In this document: one piece after another, positions 8,102-16,373 of the stretch
How positions within the stretch are numbered: position 1 is the stretch's first letter
How the letters are laid out: every line of letters begins with the position of its first letter
From: Dellaglioa kimchii
Lineage (GTDB): Bacteria; Bacillota; Bacilli; Lactobacillales; Lactobacillaceae
Assembly: GCF_046115505.1 (NCBI RefSeq)
Contig: NZ_CP170736.1
Span: forward strand, 248,001 to 312,000
Reading direction: 5' to 3'
DNA: 64,000 bases
Notes under the pieces: generated by a model
What the model was told of the DNA's origin: nothing
The model's database searches: none
Seen by the model: the letters and a program-made list of their open reading frames with translations, nothing else
Program-made: the position numbers and the translations under genes

Positions 8102-9733
8102 TTGATTAAAACTAAAAAAAGATTTCTTGGTCTGATATCTCTATCGCTAATAATGTTTATGGTTACATTAGATACAACAATTACCAATATTGCACTTCCT
8201 AATATTACGAATTATTTTAAATCTGATCTAACTGATACAAATTGGATTAGTACAATCTACGTCTTAATTATGGCGATTGCTATTATTCCGGCATCAAAAT
8301 TTGGTGATCAGTTTGGTCGTAAAAAATTAATGGGTATTGGCCTTATCACGTTTGGAGTTGGATCTACACTATGTGGATTTTCAAATACATTACCCATTTT
8401 AATTGTGATGCGTTTTATACAAGGGATTGGTGGTGCAATTGTAACCCCGATTATGATTCCTTTATCTGTAAGTTTGTTTGGTCGAGAAGAGGCTAACCAC
8501 GCGGTTGGAATTATTGGTGCAGTTACGGCAGTCGCTGCTGCAGCTGGTCCTTCAATTGGAGGCATTATTTTAAGATATTTAAACTGGAAATGGATATTTT
8601 TTGTTAATGTTCCAATTATTATTTTTGCATTTATCTTAGTGAATTTTTGTTTTGAAGAATCATTTGATCTAACTATTTCAAAAAAAGTCGATTTTTGGGG
8701 ATTGATTTTTTTAACATTATGTTTAGCTCAATTAACATTTTTACTTGTTAAGGGTTATGATTTTGGTTGGGATTCCAGTACTAGCCGAATATTGATGTTT
8801 GGTATTGTTAGTAGCTTATTAATATTTATTTGGATTGAACAAAGAGTTAAATTCCCTTTGTTGGAATTAAGCATATTTAAAGAAATCACATTTTTGTCCT
8901 CATCAATTATCTATTTTATATGCGGATTTGTAGTTGTTTGTTCATCCTTAATATTTAATTTTTATCTTGAGGATGTACGTGGATACAGCGCATTAAATGC
9001 ATCATATATCATTATGTTCATGTCAATTACTGTTATGATAGCAATGCCTTTGGGCTCAAAGTTAGCAACTTATATGGGGTATCGTAATATAATAAGTATT
9101 GGGATGTTATTAATGGCAATTAGTTTATTTCTATTAGCTGGATTAAAGTCGGATACAACTAATAAAGTGATGATTTTTTTCATGATTATTTTGGGATTTG
9201 GATTTGGGCTTACGTGTCTATCAATTGTTTCAGCAGTTCAATATATTCCAGAAAATAAAGCGGGTATTGCATCAGGTGTAGTTAATGCAGCGAGACAGTT
9301 AGGTACTTGTCTCGGAATTGCACTATTAGTTGGAATGATGAGTCAAAATGTTAGCTTGGCAAAGAAAAATATTAGGATAAATTCTATGGAACTAGTTACT
9401 CAACAAAAATTATCAGGTAATATTGACAACTTAATTAAAAAGAGATTAAGTGATAATTTTAACTTGAAGAATGATAAAAATAATATAGAATTTCAAACGA
9501 AAGTAAAACGGGATATCATTAAAAAATTAGAAGTAAATAAAAAAATAACCCGTCTGAATGGTGGGGTATCAAAAATTGATAACAAAAATAAAATTTTAGA
9601 ATTGTTTAAGTATATTAAAAATTTGAAAGATCAGCAATTAACGAAGGCTTTTACTAAAATATTTATGGTAGCAGCATGGATTGTTACTAGTTTTTCATTT
9701 GTCGGATTATTTACAGATAGAAATCAAAAATAG
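8102..9733 (+). CDS. MFS drug exporter, DHA2 (14-helix) family
   Basis: About 543 residues with many hydrophobic helices. Seen: the DHA2 motif TLDTTITNIALPN in helix 1, motif A GDQFGRKKLMG after helix 2, and the motif C region AAAAGPSIGG in helix 5. These fit drug:proton antiporters of the EmrB/LmrB/QacA type. The start is probably TTG 8102, 11 bases after AAAGGA; the longer frame back to 8000 would run through the operator. Between the last two helices there is an unusually long, lysine-rich hydrophilic stretch of roughly 100 residues (about 9360-9650). The transported drug cannot be predicted. Confidence 0.88.
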   Translation: MIKTKKRFLGLISLSLIMFMVTLDTTITNIALPNITNYFKSDLTDTNWISTIYVLIMAIAIIPASKFGDQFGRKKLMGIGLITFGVGSTLCGFSNTLPILIVMRFIQGIGGAIVTPIMIPLSVSLFGREEANHAVGIIGAVTAVAAAAGPSIGGIILRYLNWKWIFFVNVPIIIFAFILVNFCFEESFDLTISKKVDFWGLIFLTLCLAQLTFLLVKGYDFGWDSSTSRILMFGIVSSLLIFIWIEQRVKFPLLELSIFKEITFLSSSIIYFICGFVVVCSSLIFNFYLEDVRGYSALNASYIIMFMSITVMIAMPLGSKLATYMGYRNIISIGMLLMAISLFLLAGLKSDTTNKVMIFFMIILGFGFGLTCLSIVSAVQYIPENKAGIASGVVNAARQLGTCLGIALLVGMMSQNVSLAKKNIRINSMELVTQQKLSGNIDNLIKKRLSDNFNLKNDKNNIEFQTKVKRDIIKKLEVNKKITRLNGGVSKIDNKNKILELFKYIKNLKDQQLTKAFTKIFMVAAWIVTSFSFVGLFTDRNQK

Positions 9734-9799
9734 TGAAATTATATAAGGGACGTAATTGTGATGATAACATGATTAAGATAGCTAAGGATTATACATCTT

Positions 9800-9851
9800 A
9801 AAAAATAGGCAGTTAATTACTACTTAATTCTGAGTAGTAATTAACTGCCTA
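9800..9851 (-). terminator. Long hairpin terminator for the minus-strand deoxyribosyltransferase gene
   Basis: Two perfect 18-base arms (9806-9823 and 9834-9851) flank a 10-base loop. The run of A at 9800-9805 gives the U-tract on the minus strand. No T-run follows on the plus strand, so it chiefly serves the minus-strand gene, though the stem could also slow plus-strand readthrough from the exporter. Confidence 0.85.
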
Positions 9852-9868
9852 TTAACGTAAAAAACGTA

Positions 9869-10339
9869 TTATAATACTTCGTTCTCTGTAATTTTTTCTT
9901 CTAAAACGTTGAAATTATATTTAGAAAGTTCATTTAAGCCATTTTTACTTTCATCAAAGAAAGCAGTTAAACTTTCAGATAACATTAGATTGATAACGCG
10001 ACCAGCTTCAAATTGAACCAAGATAACTGGAATATGAGCTTCTACAGCCATACCAACTTCAAACATGGTACCGGAGTCAGGTTCGTTACCTTCATCTTCT
10101 TTGTAGTCTAAGATAGCAACAACAACGTCTGCGCGATGAACTTGGCGTGTATCAGCTAAATAAACTGCACGTTGCCATTGTTGACTGAATTGTTCATATT
10201 GTTTACTTTGATTATCTTGGGGCAAGTAAATATTGTCACTATCAATTGTTTTGTTCTCTTTTAATGCTGCAACAACTTGAGAAACACGTTCACGTTGTTT
10301 GTCGCTAAAAAACGGACCTGCTAAATAAACTTTATTCAT
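9869..10339 (-). CDS. ndt: Nucleoside 2-deoxyribosyltransferase
   Basis: The enzyme (156 residues) moves deoxyribose between free bases, a salvage reaction typical of lactobacilli. Seen: the N-terminal NKVYLAGPFFSDKQRER phosphate/ribose loop, RADVVVAILDYKEDEG, and the active-site region PDSGTMFEVGMAVEAHIPV, whose glutamate is the expected nucleophile. Length is typical (about 155-160). The GGAGACG ribosome site precedes the ATG. Purine-only versus purine/pyrimidine specificity cannot be decided by eye. Confidence 0.92.
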   Translation of the reverse strand: MNKVYLAGPFFSDKQRERVSQVVAALKENKTIDSDNIYLPQDNQSKQYEQFSQQWQRAVYLADTRQVHRADVVVAILDYKEDEGNEPDSGTMFEVGMAVEAHIPVILVQFEAGRVINLMLSESLTAFFDESKNGLNELSKYNFNVLEEKITENEVL

Positions 10340-10375
10340 TAATATCGTCTCCTGGAATATATATTTGCTTTTTTA

Positions 10376-10381
10376 ATTATA
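10376..10381 (-). promoter_or_regulatory. Probable -10 box for the deoxyribosyltransferase gene
   Basis: On the minus strand TATAAT occurs about 37 bases before the start codon. The candidate -35 at 17 bases (TGCCCA) is poor, so only the -10 is well supported. Confidence 0.45.
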
Positions 10382-10403
10382 GCATGACATTTTAAAAATG
10401 GGC

Positions 10404-10434
10404 ACAAAAAAAGAAGACAATGAAGTCTTCTTTT
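10404..10434 (-). terminator. Terminator of the baeRF-type gene
   Basis: Ten-base arms AAAAGAAGAC (10409-10418) and GTCTTCTTTT (10425-10434) surround a 6-base loop. The A-run from 10404 gives a U-tract on the minus strand directly after the stop codon. Confidence 0.85.
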
Positions 10435-10440
10435 CAATTT

Positions 10441-11544
10441 TTAAACACCGTAAACGAATTGACCTGAATTAAAGTGGTCAGCTGAAATAACATAAACGTT
10501 ACCACTATTACGTAAAGTAAAGTTAGCTAAATCATTTAATAAGTTATTGGTTGTTTTTCCAGGTTCAGTATCGATAATTTGACCATCACTAATTAAACCA
10601 GGGAATACAGCGTCTTCGTTAATTAATAAAGTATTAACACGATGTTGTGTTAATAGAGCAAACAAGCCGATTGGGTTTGTTTTGCTTGGATTAACTTCAT
10701 CAAGTGAACGAGCTCGATCCAATAAATGATCAATTGTTTGATTGATTAAAATTTGATTTTGATCTAACAAATCTTTTTCAATTTCTGTAGTTGTTAGGGC
10801 ACTAGGTGATTTTTTAATTGTAATTTCTGAATTAACTGATTTTAATTTTGTTAATTCATGGAATAAGCTTTGATTTTTAGGTAGTCCAATAAGGAAAAGA
10901 CGTTTATAAATTAATTCGGGATGAGCAACTAGGAATTTTTCAATTGCCAAGTAGTAATTTCTATTATCAATCGCTTTTTCTTCATCCTTAGTATTTAACC
11001 CATGAAGGGCGCCAGTAGGGCCATGGGTAGTCGTGGTATCTGTACTTTCAGGACCAAGAGTTGATACCATGTCGATAGGAGCATCCTCTGGGAGTTCTTG
11101 TTTCAATAAGACACCTTCTTTGAATTGATGTAATTCAAATGAATCACGGTGTAAGCTTAAGATTGTTCCTGATAATTTTGTTGCTTGTTGGGCTAATAAA
11201 GGTAAAGTGTATGCTTCAGGACCAACAATAACTTTATCTACTTCAATAGCGTGATTTAAATTAAATTTAAAGTAATCGTTAGGTGTTAAGTAAAGTGCGA
11301 TACTAGGGAATTGACCGATTTTATCTGCAATTTCATTAATAAAATTAACCAATTGTGTTTCAATTAGTTCCCAAGTTTTCTTAGGTACATCCGAATGAGC
11401 TTCTTTGGCAGTTTTTAAACTAGTTTTTAGTTTTAACTGATTCTTCGCAGCAAAATTAATACCTGGATATGTTTTGATAAAGATTGATACAATGGGTTCT
11501 TCTTTGATTGTGAGTAATTTTTTCAAATTGTTATGCATTGACAT
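10441..11544 (-). CDS. Bacterial archaeo-eukaryotic release-factor-like (baeRF) family protein
   Basis: The 367-residue soluble protein fits the baeRF pattern: an N-terminal alpha/beta domain, then the strand pair TILSLHRDSFELHQFKEG (about residues 126-143), a charged middle with DEEKAIDNRNYYLAIEKFL, then YKRLFLIGLPKNQSLFHEL and a C-terminal eL30-like half ending in VYVISADHF. Relatives of eRF1/Pelota in bacteria have been proposed to act on ribosomes, some in stress or conflict settings; no function is proven for this branch. It is monocistronic, with its own promoter and terminator. I recognise the family by pattern, not by a search. Confidence 0.7.
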   Translation of the reverse strand: MSMHNNLKKLLTIKEEPIVSIFIKTYPGINFAAKNQLKLKTSLKTAKEAHSDVPKKTWELIETQLVNFINEIADKIGQFPSIALYLTPNDYFKFNLNHAIEVDKVIVGPEAYTLPLLAQQATKLSGTILSLHRDSFELHQFKEGVLLKQELPEDAPIDMVSTLGPESTDTTTTHGPTGALHGLNTKDEEKAIDNRNYYLAIEKFLVAHPELIYKRLFLIGLPKNQSLFHELTKLKSVNSEITIKKSPSALTTTEIEKDLLDQNQILINQTIDHLLDRARSLDEVNPSKTNPIGLFALLTQHRVNTLLINEDAVFPGLISDGQIIDTEPGKTTNNLLNDLANFTLRNSGNVYVISADHFNSGQFVYGV

Positions 11545-11566
11545 AATGGTTCCCCCTTTATATGAT
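11538..11566 (+). promoter_or_regulatory. alkD promoter (TTGACA-17-TATGAT), facing the baeRF promoter
   Basis: A near-consensus -35 TTGACA (11538-11543) and -10 TATGAT (11561-11566) are spaced by 17. Transcription would start near 11573, giving the alkD mRNA a leader of about 64 bases that includes the inverted repeat 11585-11623. The -35 box overlaps the first codons of the minus-strand baeRF gene. Confidence 0.7.
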
Positions 11567-11573
11567 TACCTTT

Positions 11574-11602
11574 AGTATAACATCATGAAAACGGTTATCC
11601 AA
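11574..11602 (-). promoter_or_regulatory. baeRF gene promoter (TTGGAT-17-TATACT)
   Basis: On the minus strand TTGGAT (11602-11597) and TATACT (11579-11574) are 17 bases apart, predicting a start near 11567. The -10 is only 8 bases from the -10 of the oppositely directed alkD promoter, so two polymerases could not occupy both. Confidence 0.65.
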
Positions 11603-11623
11603 CTTATATGGTTGCGTTTTCAT
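11585..11623. repeat. Inverted repeat ATGAAAACG / CGTTTTCAT between baeRF and alkD
   Basis: Perfect 9-base arms lie at 11585-11593 and 11615-11623, with a second inner pair CAAC (11600-11603) / GTTG (11611-11614). It spans the -35 and upstream region of the baeRF promoter and lies just before the alkD ribosome site. It could be an operator or an mRNA hairpin; the sequence does not decide. Confidence 0.55.
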
Positions 11624-11636
11624 AAAAGGAGTAAAT

Positions 11637-12278
11637 ATGATTTATTTAGAAAAAAATGACAAAAATATTAAAAAAATGGAAGCTTACATGAAAAATAACT
11701 TTTCTTACTTAGGGATTAAGACACCAAGTCGACGTGAACTAACAAAGGACTTGATGAAAGAATCTAAGAGTTGGCCTCTAGAAGAGTTAATCTCACAAAT
11801 TTTAGCTTATTATGGTCGTGAAGAAAGAGAGTATCAATATATTGCAATCGACTTAGCACAAAAAAATCTTAAACGATTAACGGTTGACGAAGTCCAAGTA
11901 TTGGTTGAGTTAATTAAGGTTAAACCATGGTGGGATTCAGTAGATGCTTTACGTAAGGTTATTAGTGACTTTTTAAAATTAAGTCCGATAAATTTTAACG
12001 ATATTAGTAAGCAATTTGAAAACCATGATAATTTCTGGATGCGTCGTGTGGGTATAAATCTTCAGTTAGGCTATCGTGAAGAAACTGATTTAGCTTACTT
12101 ATCAAAGATGATTTTGAATGATAGAACAACAGATGAATTTTTCATCCAAAAAGCGATTGGTTGGTCATTACGTGAGTATGCTAAGACAGATGAAAATTGG
12201 GTTATAATTTTTATTGAGAGCCATGATCTATCAAAGCTAGCTGTGCGAGAAGGACTTAAACATGTGAAGACAAAATAA
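11637..12278 (+). CDS. AlkD-like DNA alkylation repair protein (HEAT-like DNA glycosylase family)
   Basis: The protein (213 residues) belongs to the all-helical DNA alkylation repair family, which removes positively charged alkylated bases such as 3-methyladenine and 7-methylguanine. Seen: LGIKTPSRRELTK near residue 30, the tryptophan-rich KPWWDSVDALR (about 99-110), FWMRRVGI, and the C-terminal FIQKAIGWSLREYAK. Length is as expected (210-230). The ribosome site AAAAGGAG precedes the ATG. Together with Tag at 17553 the region carries two alkylation-repair glycosylases of unrelated folds. Confidence 0.9.
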   Translation: MIYLEKNDKNIKKMEAYMKNNFSYLGIKTPSRRELTKDLMKESKSWPLEELISQILAYYGREEREYQYIAIDLAQKNLKRLTVDEVQVLVELIKVKPWWDSVDALRKVISDFLKLSPINFNDISKQFENHDNFWMRRVGINLQLGYREETDLAYLSKMILNDRTTDEFFIQKAIGWSLREYAKTDENWVIIFIESHDLSKLAVREGLKHVKTK

Positions 12279-12306
12279 AAAAGACTGAATAAAATCAGTC
12301 TTTTTT
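12277..12306. terminator. Bidirectional terminator between alkD and the DUF975 gene
   Basis: Arms AAAAAAGACTGA (12277-12288) and TCAGTCTTTTTT (12295-12306) pair perfectly and give a U-tract on either strand, serving the two convergent genes. Confidence 0.9.
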
Positions 12307-12308
12307 GC

Positions 12309-13025
12309 TTATTTTAAAGTTAAGAATTTATCTCCAGCAAGATCTCTGTAGAAATTTGCTTTAATTGCTTGTTGATAAGGCATGTACCAAATATAACCAA
12401 TTCCAAGTGTCACGATTGATAATAGGTACCAACCAACCAGACTTAACTCTATCACGAATAAATCAAATTTATGTCCGTTCATTAATTCACGGCTTAATGT
12501 TATCTTTTTATTAATACTGATATCAGGATGGTTCGGGTTATCTGTTAAGTCTTTGTTAATCATAAAGACTTGTGAATAAGAATAGTATTTAATAATTCCT
12601 GGGACAATAAGCAAGAGAGTCCAAAGCGTACTATAAATGGTTTTAAGAATTGCGATACCAATAGATGGGAAAAATAATTCATTTGAGAAAACTTGGAAAC
12701 TTTGTGTAAATGCATGTTCTGGTGTTTTTTGTGAACTGACCCAAGTTAAAAATGTATATGAAACACCTACAAGTAGAATTTGAAAAATAAGATAAAGAAC
12801 AACGACAGTTGCTGAAATTATAGGACTGATAGCTGATGATTGGTTATTATTTTCAGTGGAATATAAATTCGTAATGTCTGCGTACTCAGTAGAATATAAG
12901 CGAGAATAAACAATAAAAATAAGGATTGCTAGTAAGCTAACTAAGATAGCTGATTTCCAGTGTCCTTTAAGTAATGCCTTTGATTCAGATTTCAGTTGTT
13001 GTCTCGTTTTTAGTGTTTTTTTCAT
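12309..13025 (-). CDS. DUF975 family integral membrane protein
   Basis: The 238-residue protein begins with the DUF975-type KTRQQLKSESKALLKGHWKSA and continues with about five hydrophobic segments and a loop FTQSFQVFSNELFF. The family is common in Firmicutes and has no assigned function. RBS GGAGACAC precedes the ATG. It is convergent with alkD and divergent from the oxidoreductase gene, and so is probably monocistronic. Confidence 0.82.
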   Translation of the reverse strand: MKKTLKTRQQLKSESKALLKGHWKSAILVSLLAILIFIVYSRLYSTEYADITNLYSTENNNQSSAISPIISATVVVLYLIFQILLVGVSYTFLTWVSSQKTPEHAFTQSFQVFSNELFFPSIGIAILKTIYSTLWTLLLIVPGIIKYYSYSQVFMINKDLTDNPNHPDISINKKITLSRELMNGHKFDLFVIELSLVGWYLLSIVTLGIGYIWYMPYQQAIKANFYRDLAGDKFLTLK

Positions 13026-13225
13026 GATGTGTGTCTCCTTAATTGTATATGCTTTAATAATATTTTAAGCATACATTAAACCAAATATTAAGTCCATACT
13101 GATAGATTGAGAATGTAAGTATTTCAATATTTTTAAATGGTATAAAAGTGAAACAAACCAAATTTTTTGTTAGATTGTAGTAAGATGAATAGCGTAATCT
13201 ATATTAATGGAAGAAGAGTGAGCTA

Positions 13226-14266
13226 ATGGTGAATAAAATGAAGGCCATCGCAGCATTTGGAAAATTTCCGACAGAAGATAAAAATGCATTACGAGATGTC
13301 AAAATCGATAAACCGACTCCTGAAAATCATGATATTCTTGTGAAGGTAACTGGTATTTCAGTGAATCCAATAGATTATAAATCAAGAATGTTAATTGATT
13401 CTGAAGAAAAATCACTTATTTTAGGTTTCGATGCAATCGGGGTTGTCTCTGAAATAGGATCAGAAGTAACACAATTTAATAGTGGTGATAAGATTTTTTA
13501 TTTGGGAGTCAACAATCGTCCAGGAAGTAATGCTGAGTATCAGCTAGTTGATGAACGACTAGTTGGAAATGCACCTAAGAAAATAACAGATAGTGAGGCA
13601 GCCGCTATGCCACTAACAGGTGTAACAGCATGGGAAGCTTTGTTTGAAAAATTAAATTTCATTCCAGAGAAAAATGCCAATAGTGGAAAATCAGTTTTAA
13701 TTATTAATGGAGCTGGTGGTGTAGGCTCTATTGCTATTCAACTTGCTAAATGGGCTGGTTTGACTGTTATCACAACCGCTTCAAGATTAGAAACGAGCGA
13801 TTGGGTTAAAAAGATGGGCGCTGATATTGTCATTAATCACCGAAAAGATTTGAAGCAACAATTAGTTAAATTAAATATTAATGAAGTTGATGGTATTTTA
13901 ATATTGCACTCAACAGAAACTTATTTCGATTTAGCAGCAGATATCATCAGACCTCAGGGTATTATTACTTCAATTGTGGGCACATCTGATAATCTACCAA
14001 TTGGTAAATTAAAAAATAAAAGTAATGAGTTTAAATGGCTAACAGTTTTTACTAAGGGTGTATATTACACGGCAGATATGAGCTCTCAAGGCAAAATATT
14101 AAATCGCATAGCCACGTTATTGGATGAAGGCAATCTAAAATCAACGATGACTAAATCATTGGTGGGGATTAACGCCGATAATTTACGAACGGCTTCTGAA
14201 GTTGTTGAAAATGGTAAGATGATTGGAAAGTTTGTAATAACTAGTGAATTTAACGCGGAGGTATAA
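13226..14266 (+). CDS. Zinc-type alcohol dehydrogenase-like / quinone oxidoreductase family protein
   Basis: A medium-chain dehydrogenase/reductase of 346 residues. The GroES-like N-terminal half has VTGISVNPIDYKSR and LGFDAIGVVSEIG; the Rossmann half has the dinucleotide motif NGAGGVGSIAIQLAKWAG (about 157-174). The structural-zinc cysteines are absent, which fits the NADPH-dependent zinc-type alcohol dehydrogenase-like subgroup. ATG 13226 and ATG 13238 are both possible starts; neither has a strong ribosome site. The stop is 4 bases before the next gene, and the next gene's ribosome site lies inside this coding region, so the two are coupled. Substrate unknown. Confidence 0.88.
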   Translation: MVNKMKAIAAFGKFPTEDKNALRDVKIDKPTPENHDILVKVTGISVNPIDYKSRMLIDSEEKSLILGFDAIGVVSEIGSEVTQFNSGDKIFYLGVNNRPGSNAEYQLVDERLVGNAPKKITDSEAAAMPLTGVTAWEALFEKLNFIPEKNANSGKSVLIINGAGGVGSIAIQLAKWAGLTVITTASRLETSDWVKKMGADIVINHRKDLKQQLVKLNINEVDGILILHSTETYFDLAADIIRPQGIITSIVGTSDNLPIGKLKNKSNEFKWLTVFTKGVYYTADMSSQGKILNRIATLLDEGNLKSTMTKSLVGINADNLRTASEVVENGKMIGKFVITSEFNAEV

Positions 14267-14270
14267 GCTA

Positions 14271-14825
14271 TTGAGTAAAAAAGAAATTAGAAAAATGATT
14301 ATTAACAAGATGGTTGATTTGGCAAAAAATAAGGTCCTTGAAAAAAGGAATCAGGAGAAGGCAATTATTGATAAAGTTTTACAATCTGAAGAATGGGAAT
14401 CGGCTGATTCAATCGGATTAACAATTAGTCAATCGATTGAGTTTAGTACTAACGAATTACTATTGGCGGCACTGTCTCAAGGTAAGAGGGTGTATGTACC
14501 AAAAACGATGCCTGAAAAGCAACTTGCATTTTTACCTTACTTATCTATTGAACAGGTGCTTATAAAAAGTGATTATGGACTATTAGAACCTGAATATAAT
14601 GTTGCACTTGAAAAGAATAATTTAGATTTAGTGATTGTACCAGGAGTTGGGTTTAATTTAGAGAATAATCAAAGGATTGGCTTTGGCGGTGGTTATTATG
14701 ATCGGTATATTGCAAAATATCAACCCAAAACAATTTCACTTTGTTTGGACGTTCAAAATGTAACTTCTGAGAAATGGACAAGCAATCAGTTTGATATTAA
14801 AATTGATAAAATTATTACAGTATAA
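14271..14825 (+). CDS. 5-formyltetrahydrofolate cyclo-ligase
   Basis: The enzyme (about 184 residues) converts 5-formyl-THF to methenyl-THF with ATP. The diagnostic C-terminal motif PGVGFNLENNQRIGFGGGYYDRY (split here as PGVGF, RIGFGGGYYDRYI) is clear, as is the N-terminal basic helix KKEIRKMIINKMVD. The start is TTG 14271, 9 bases after GCGGAGG; a longer frame from 14244 runs inside the preceding gene. It shares an operon with that oxidoreductase gene. Length is typical (about 180-190). Confidence 0.93.
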   Translation: MSKKEIRKMIINKMVDLAKNKVLEKRNQEKAIIDKVLQSEEWESADSIGLTISQSIEFSTNELLLAALSQGKRVYVPKTMPEKQLAFLPYLSIEQVLIKSDYGLLEPEYNVALEKNNLDLVIVPGVGFNLENNQRIGFGGGYYDRYIAKYQPKTISLCLDVQNVTSEKWTSNQFDIKIDKIITV

Positions 14826-14871
14826 GTTCTATTTGAATAAATCCTTAACAAAATACAGTTTAATAATATTA

Positions 14872-14931
14872 TTTACATTAATATACGAATATAGTAAAAT
14901 TGTAATTGCTCATTAATGAGATAAACACGAA
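14872..14931 (+). promoter_or_regulatory. Promoter of the purine permease with two CGAA-centred sites
   Basis: TTTACA (14872-14877) and TAAAAT (14895-14900) are 17 bases apart. ATATACGAATAT lies in the spacer (CGAA at 14886-14889) and AAACACGAACAAA lies downstream (CGAA at 14928-14931). CGAA-centred boxes are the core of PurR boxes in Bacillus and Lactococcus, so PurR control is possible. The promoter is better supported than the boxes. Confidence 0.45.
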
Positions 14932-14960
14932 CAAATGTATTTATGAAAAGGAGATTTAAA

Positions 14961-16271
14961 ATGATTAATCGCATTAAATCATATTTTGAAATTGATCAGT
15001 TACATACAACGGTTAAACGCGAAATGTTAGCTGGTTTTACAACGTTTATATCAATGGCTTACATATTATTTGTTAATCCTACGATTTTAAGTGCTTCGGG
15101 GATGGACAAAGGGGCAGTATTTACTGCAACTGCATTATCAAGTGCTTTAGGCTGTATTTTAATGGGTATTTTAGCTAAATACCCAATAGCAACAGCTCCC
15201 GCATTGGGTATTAATGCCTTTTTCTCATATTCAGTTGTTATAGGTATGGGAATTCCATGGCAAACAGCTTTAGCAGGTGTATTTGTAGCATCACTAATTT
15301 TTATTTTAATTACTATTTTTAAACTACGCGAAATGATTATTAATGCTATTCCAAGTAACTTAAAATATGCTATCTCAAGTGGTATTGGTTTATTTATTGC
15401 TTTTATCGGTTTACAAGATGGTGGCTTAATTATCGCAAACAAATCCACAGTTGTGGGTCTAGGTCCATTGACCGTTGGTACAACATGGTTAACAATCTTT
15501 GGTTTAATTGTTACTGCAATTTTAATGGTTAGACGCGTTCCTGGTGGTATTTTTATTGGGATGTTTGCAACAGTTATTCTAGGATTTATCACAGGATTAA
15601 TTAAAATGCCAACACAAGTTGTTGCTGGTGCCCCAAGTTTGGCCCCAACATTTATGCAAGGCGTTAAACATATTAGTGATATTAACACGGTTCAGTTATG
15701 GGTAGTCGTTTTAACCTTCTTGTTAGTTACTTTCTTTGATACTGCTGGAACACTTGTTGGGTTAGCTCAACAAGCCGGATTCATGAAAGATAATAAAATG
15801 CCTCGTGTTGGTAAAGCTTTAGTTGCTGATTCAACAGCAATGCTTGCTGGCTCTGTTTTAGGAACATCACCAGTTGGTGCATATGTTGAATCTTCAGCAG
15901 GTATCGCCGTTGGTGGACGCTCAGGTTTAACGGCTGTTACAACTGGATTATTATTTATTATCGGTATATTTTTCTCACCACTATTATCAGTTGTAACGAC
16001 ACAGGTCACTGCTCCAGCATTAATTATTGTTGGTGTATTGATGGCTCAATCGTTAACAAAAATCGAATGGACAAAAATGGAAATTGCAATTCCGGCATTT
16101 TTAATTGTAATTGGTATGCCATTAACTTATAGTATCTCTGACGGGATTGCTTTAGGAATGATTTTTTATCCAATTACAATGATTGCTGCTGGTCGTCGAA
16201 AAGATGTTCATCCAATCATGTACGGACTGTTCTTTGTGTTCTTACTTTTCATGTGGATTTTAAATGTTTAA
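14961..16271 (+). CDS. NCS2 purine permease (guanine/hypoxanthine, PbuG/AzgA type)
   Basis: About 436 residues with 12-14 hydrophobic segments. Seen: the family signature TFISMAYILFVNPTILSASGMDKGAVFTAT near the N-terminus (in pieces), PALGINAFFSYSVV (about 77-90), and FFDTAGTLVGLAQQAG in the second half. These are the PbuG/AzgA subgroup of proton-linked purine uptake. ATG 14961 is chosen because AAAGGAG lies 8 bases before it; an ATG at 14943 precedes the ribosome site. Guanine/hypoxanthine versus adenine preference cannot be told by eye. Confidence 0.92.
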   Translation: MINRIKSYFEIDQLHTTVKREMLAGFTTFISMAYILFVNPTILSASGMDKGAVFTATALSSALGCILMGILAKYPIATAPALGINAFFSYSVVIGMGIPWQTALAGVFVASLIFILITIFKLREMIINAIPSNLKYAISSGIGLFIAFIGLQDGGLIIANKSTVVGLGPLTVGTTWLTIFGLIVTAILMVRRVPGGIFIGMFATVILGFITGLIKMPTQVVAGAPSLAPTFMQGVKHISDINTVQLWVVVLTFLLVTFFDTAGTLVGLAQQAGFMKDNKMPRVGKALVADSTAMLAGSVLGTSPVGAYVESSAGIAVGGRSGLTAVTTGLLFIIGIFFSPLLSVVTTQVTAPALIIVGVLMAQSLTKIEWTKMEIAIPAFLIVIGMPLTYSISDGIALGMIFYPITMIAAGRRKDVHPIMYGLFFVFLLFMWILNV

Positions 16272-16289
16272 ATAAAATAGCAAACGTAA

Positions 16290-16319
16290 ATGACAGATCT
16301 ACTATAAACATGGTATTAT
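16290..16319 (+). promoter_or_regulatory. Probable ddl promoter
   Basis: ATGACA (16290-16295) and TATTAT (16314-16319) lie 18 bases apart, upstream of ddl. Moderate match only. Confidence 0.45.
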
Positions 16320-16373
16320 TTAGACTAAGAGTTTAAAGCGAACAAAAATAATACAATAGGAATGGAGAATATG

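Noticed and set aside
9806..9851. Long perfect inverted repeat as a possible mobile-element end or MITE
   Set aside because: The 18-base arms with an A-run on the outer side act as a simple minus-strand terminator directly after the ndt stop; no target duplication or second copy was seen.
11584..11600. CcpA (cre) site resembling TGAAAACGGTTATC
   Set aside because: Only a partial match to the consensus on its right half; the bases are better explained as one arm of the ATGAAAACG inverted repeat.
15059..15688. Open frame of 209 codons on the minus strand
   Set aside because: It lies wholly antisense to the purine permease, is low in charged residues as expected from the reverse of a membrane protein gene, and has no ribosome site or family signature.
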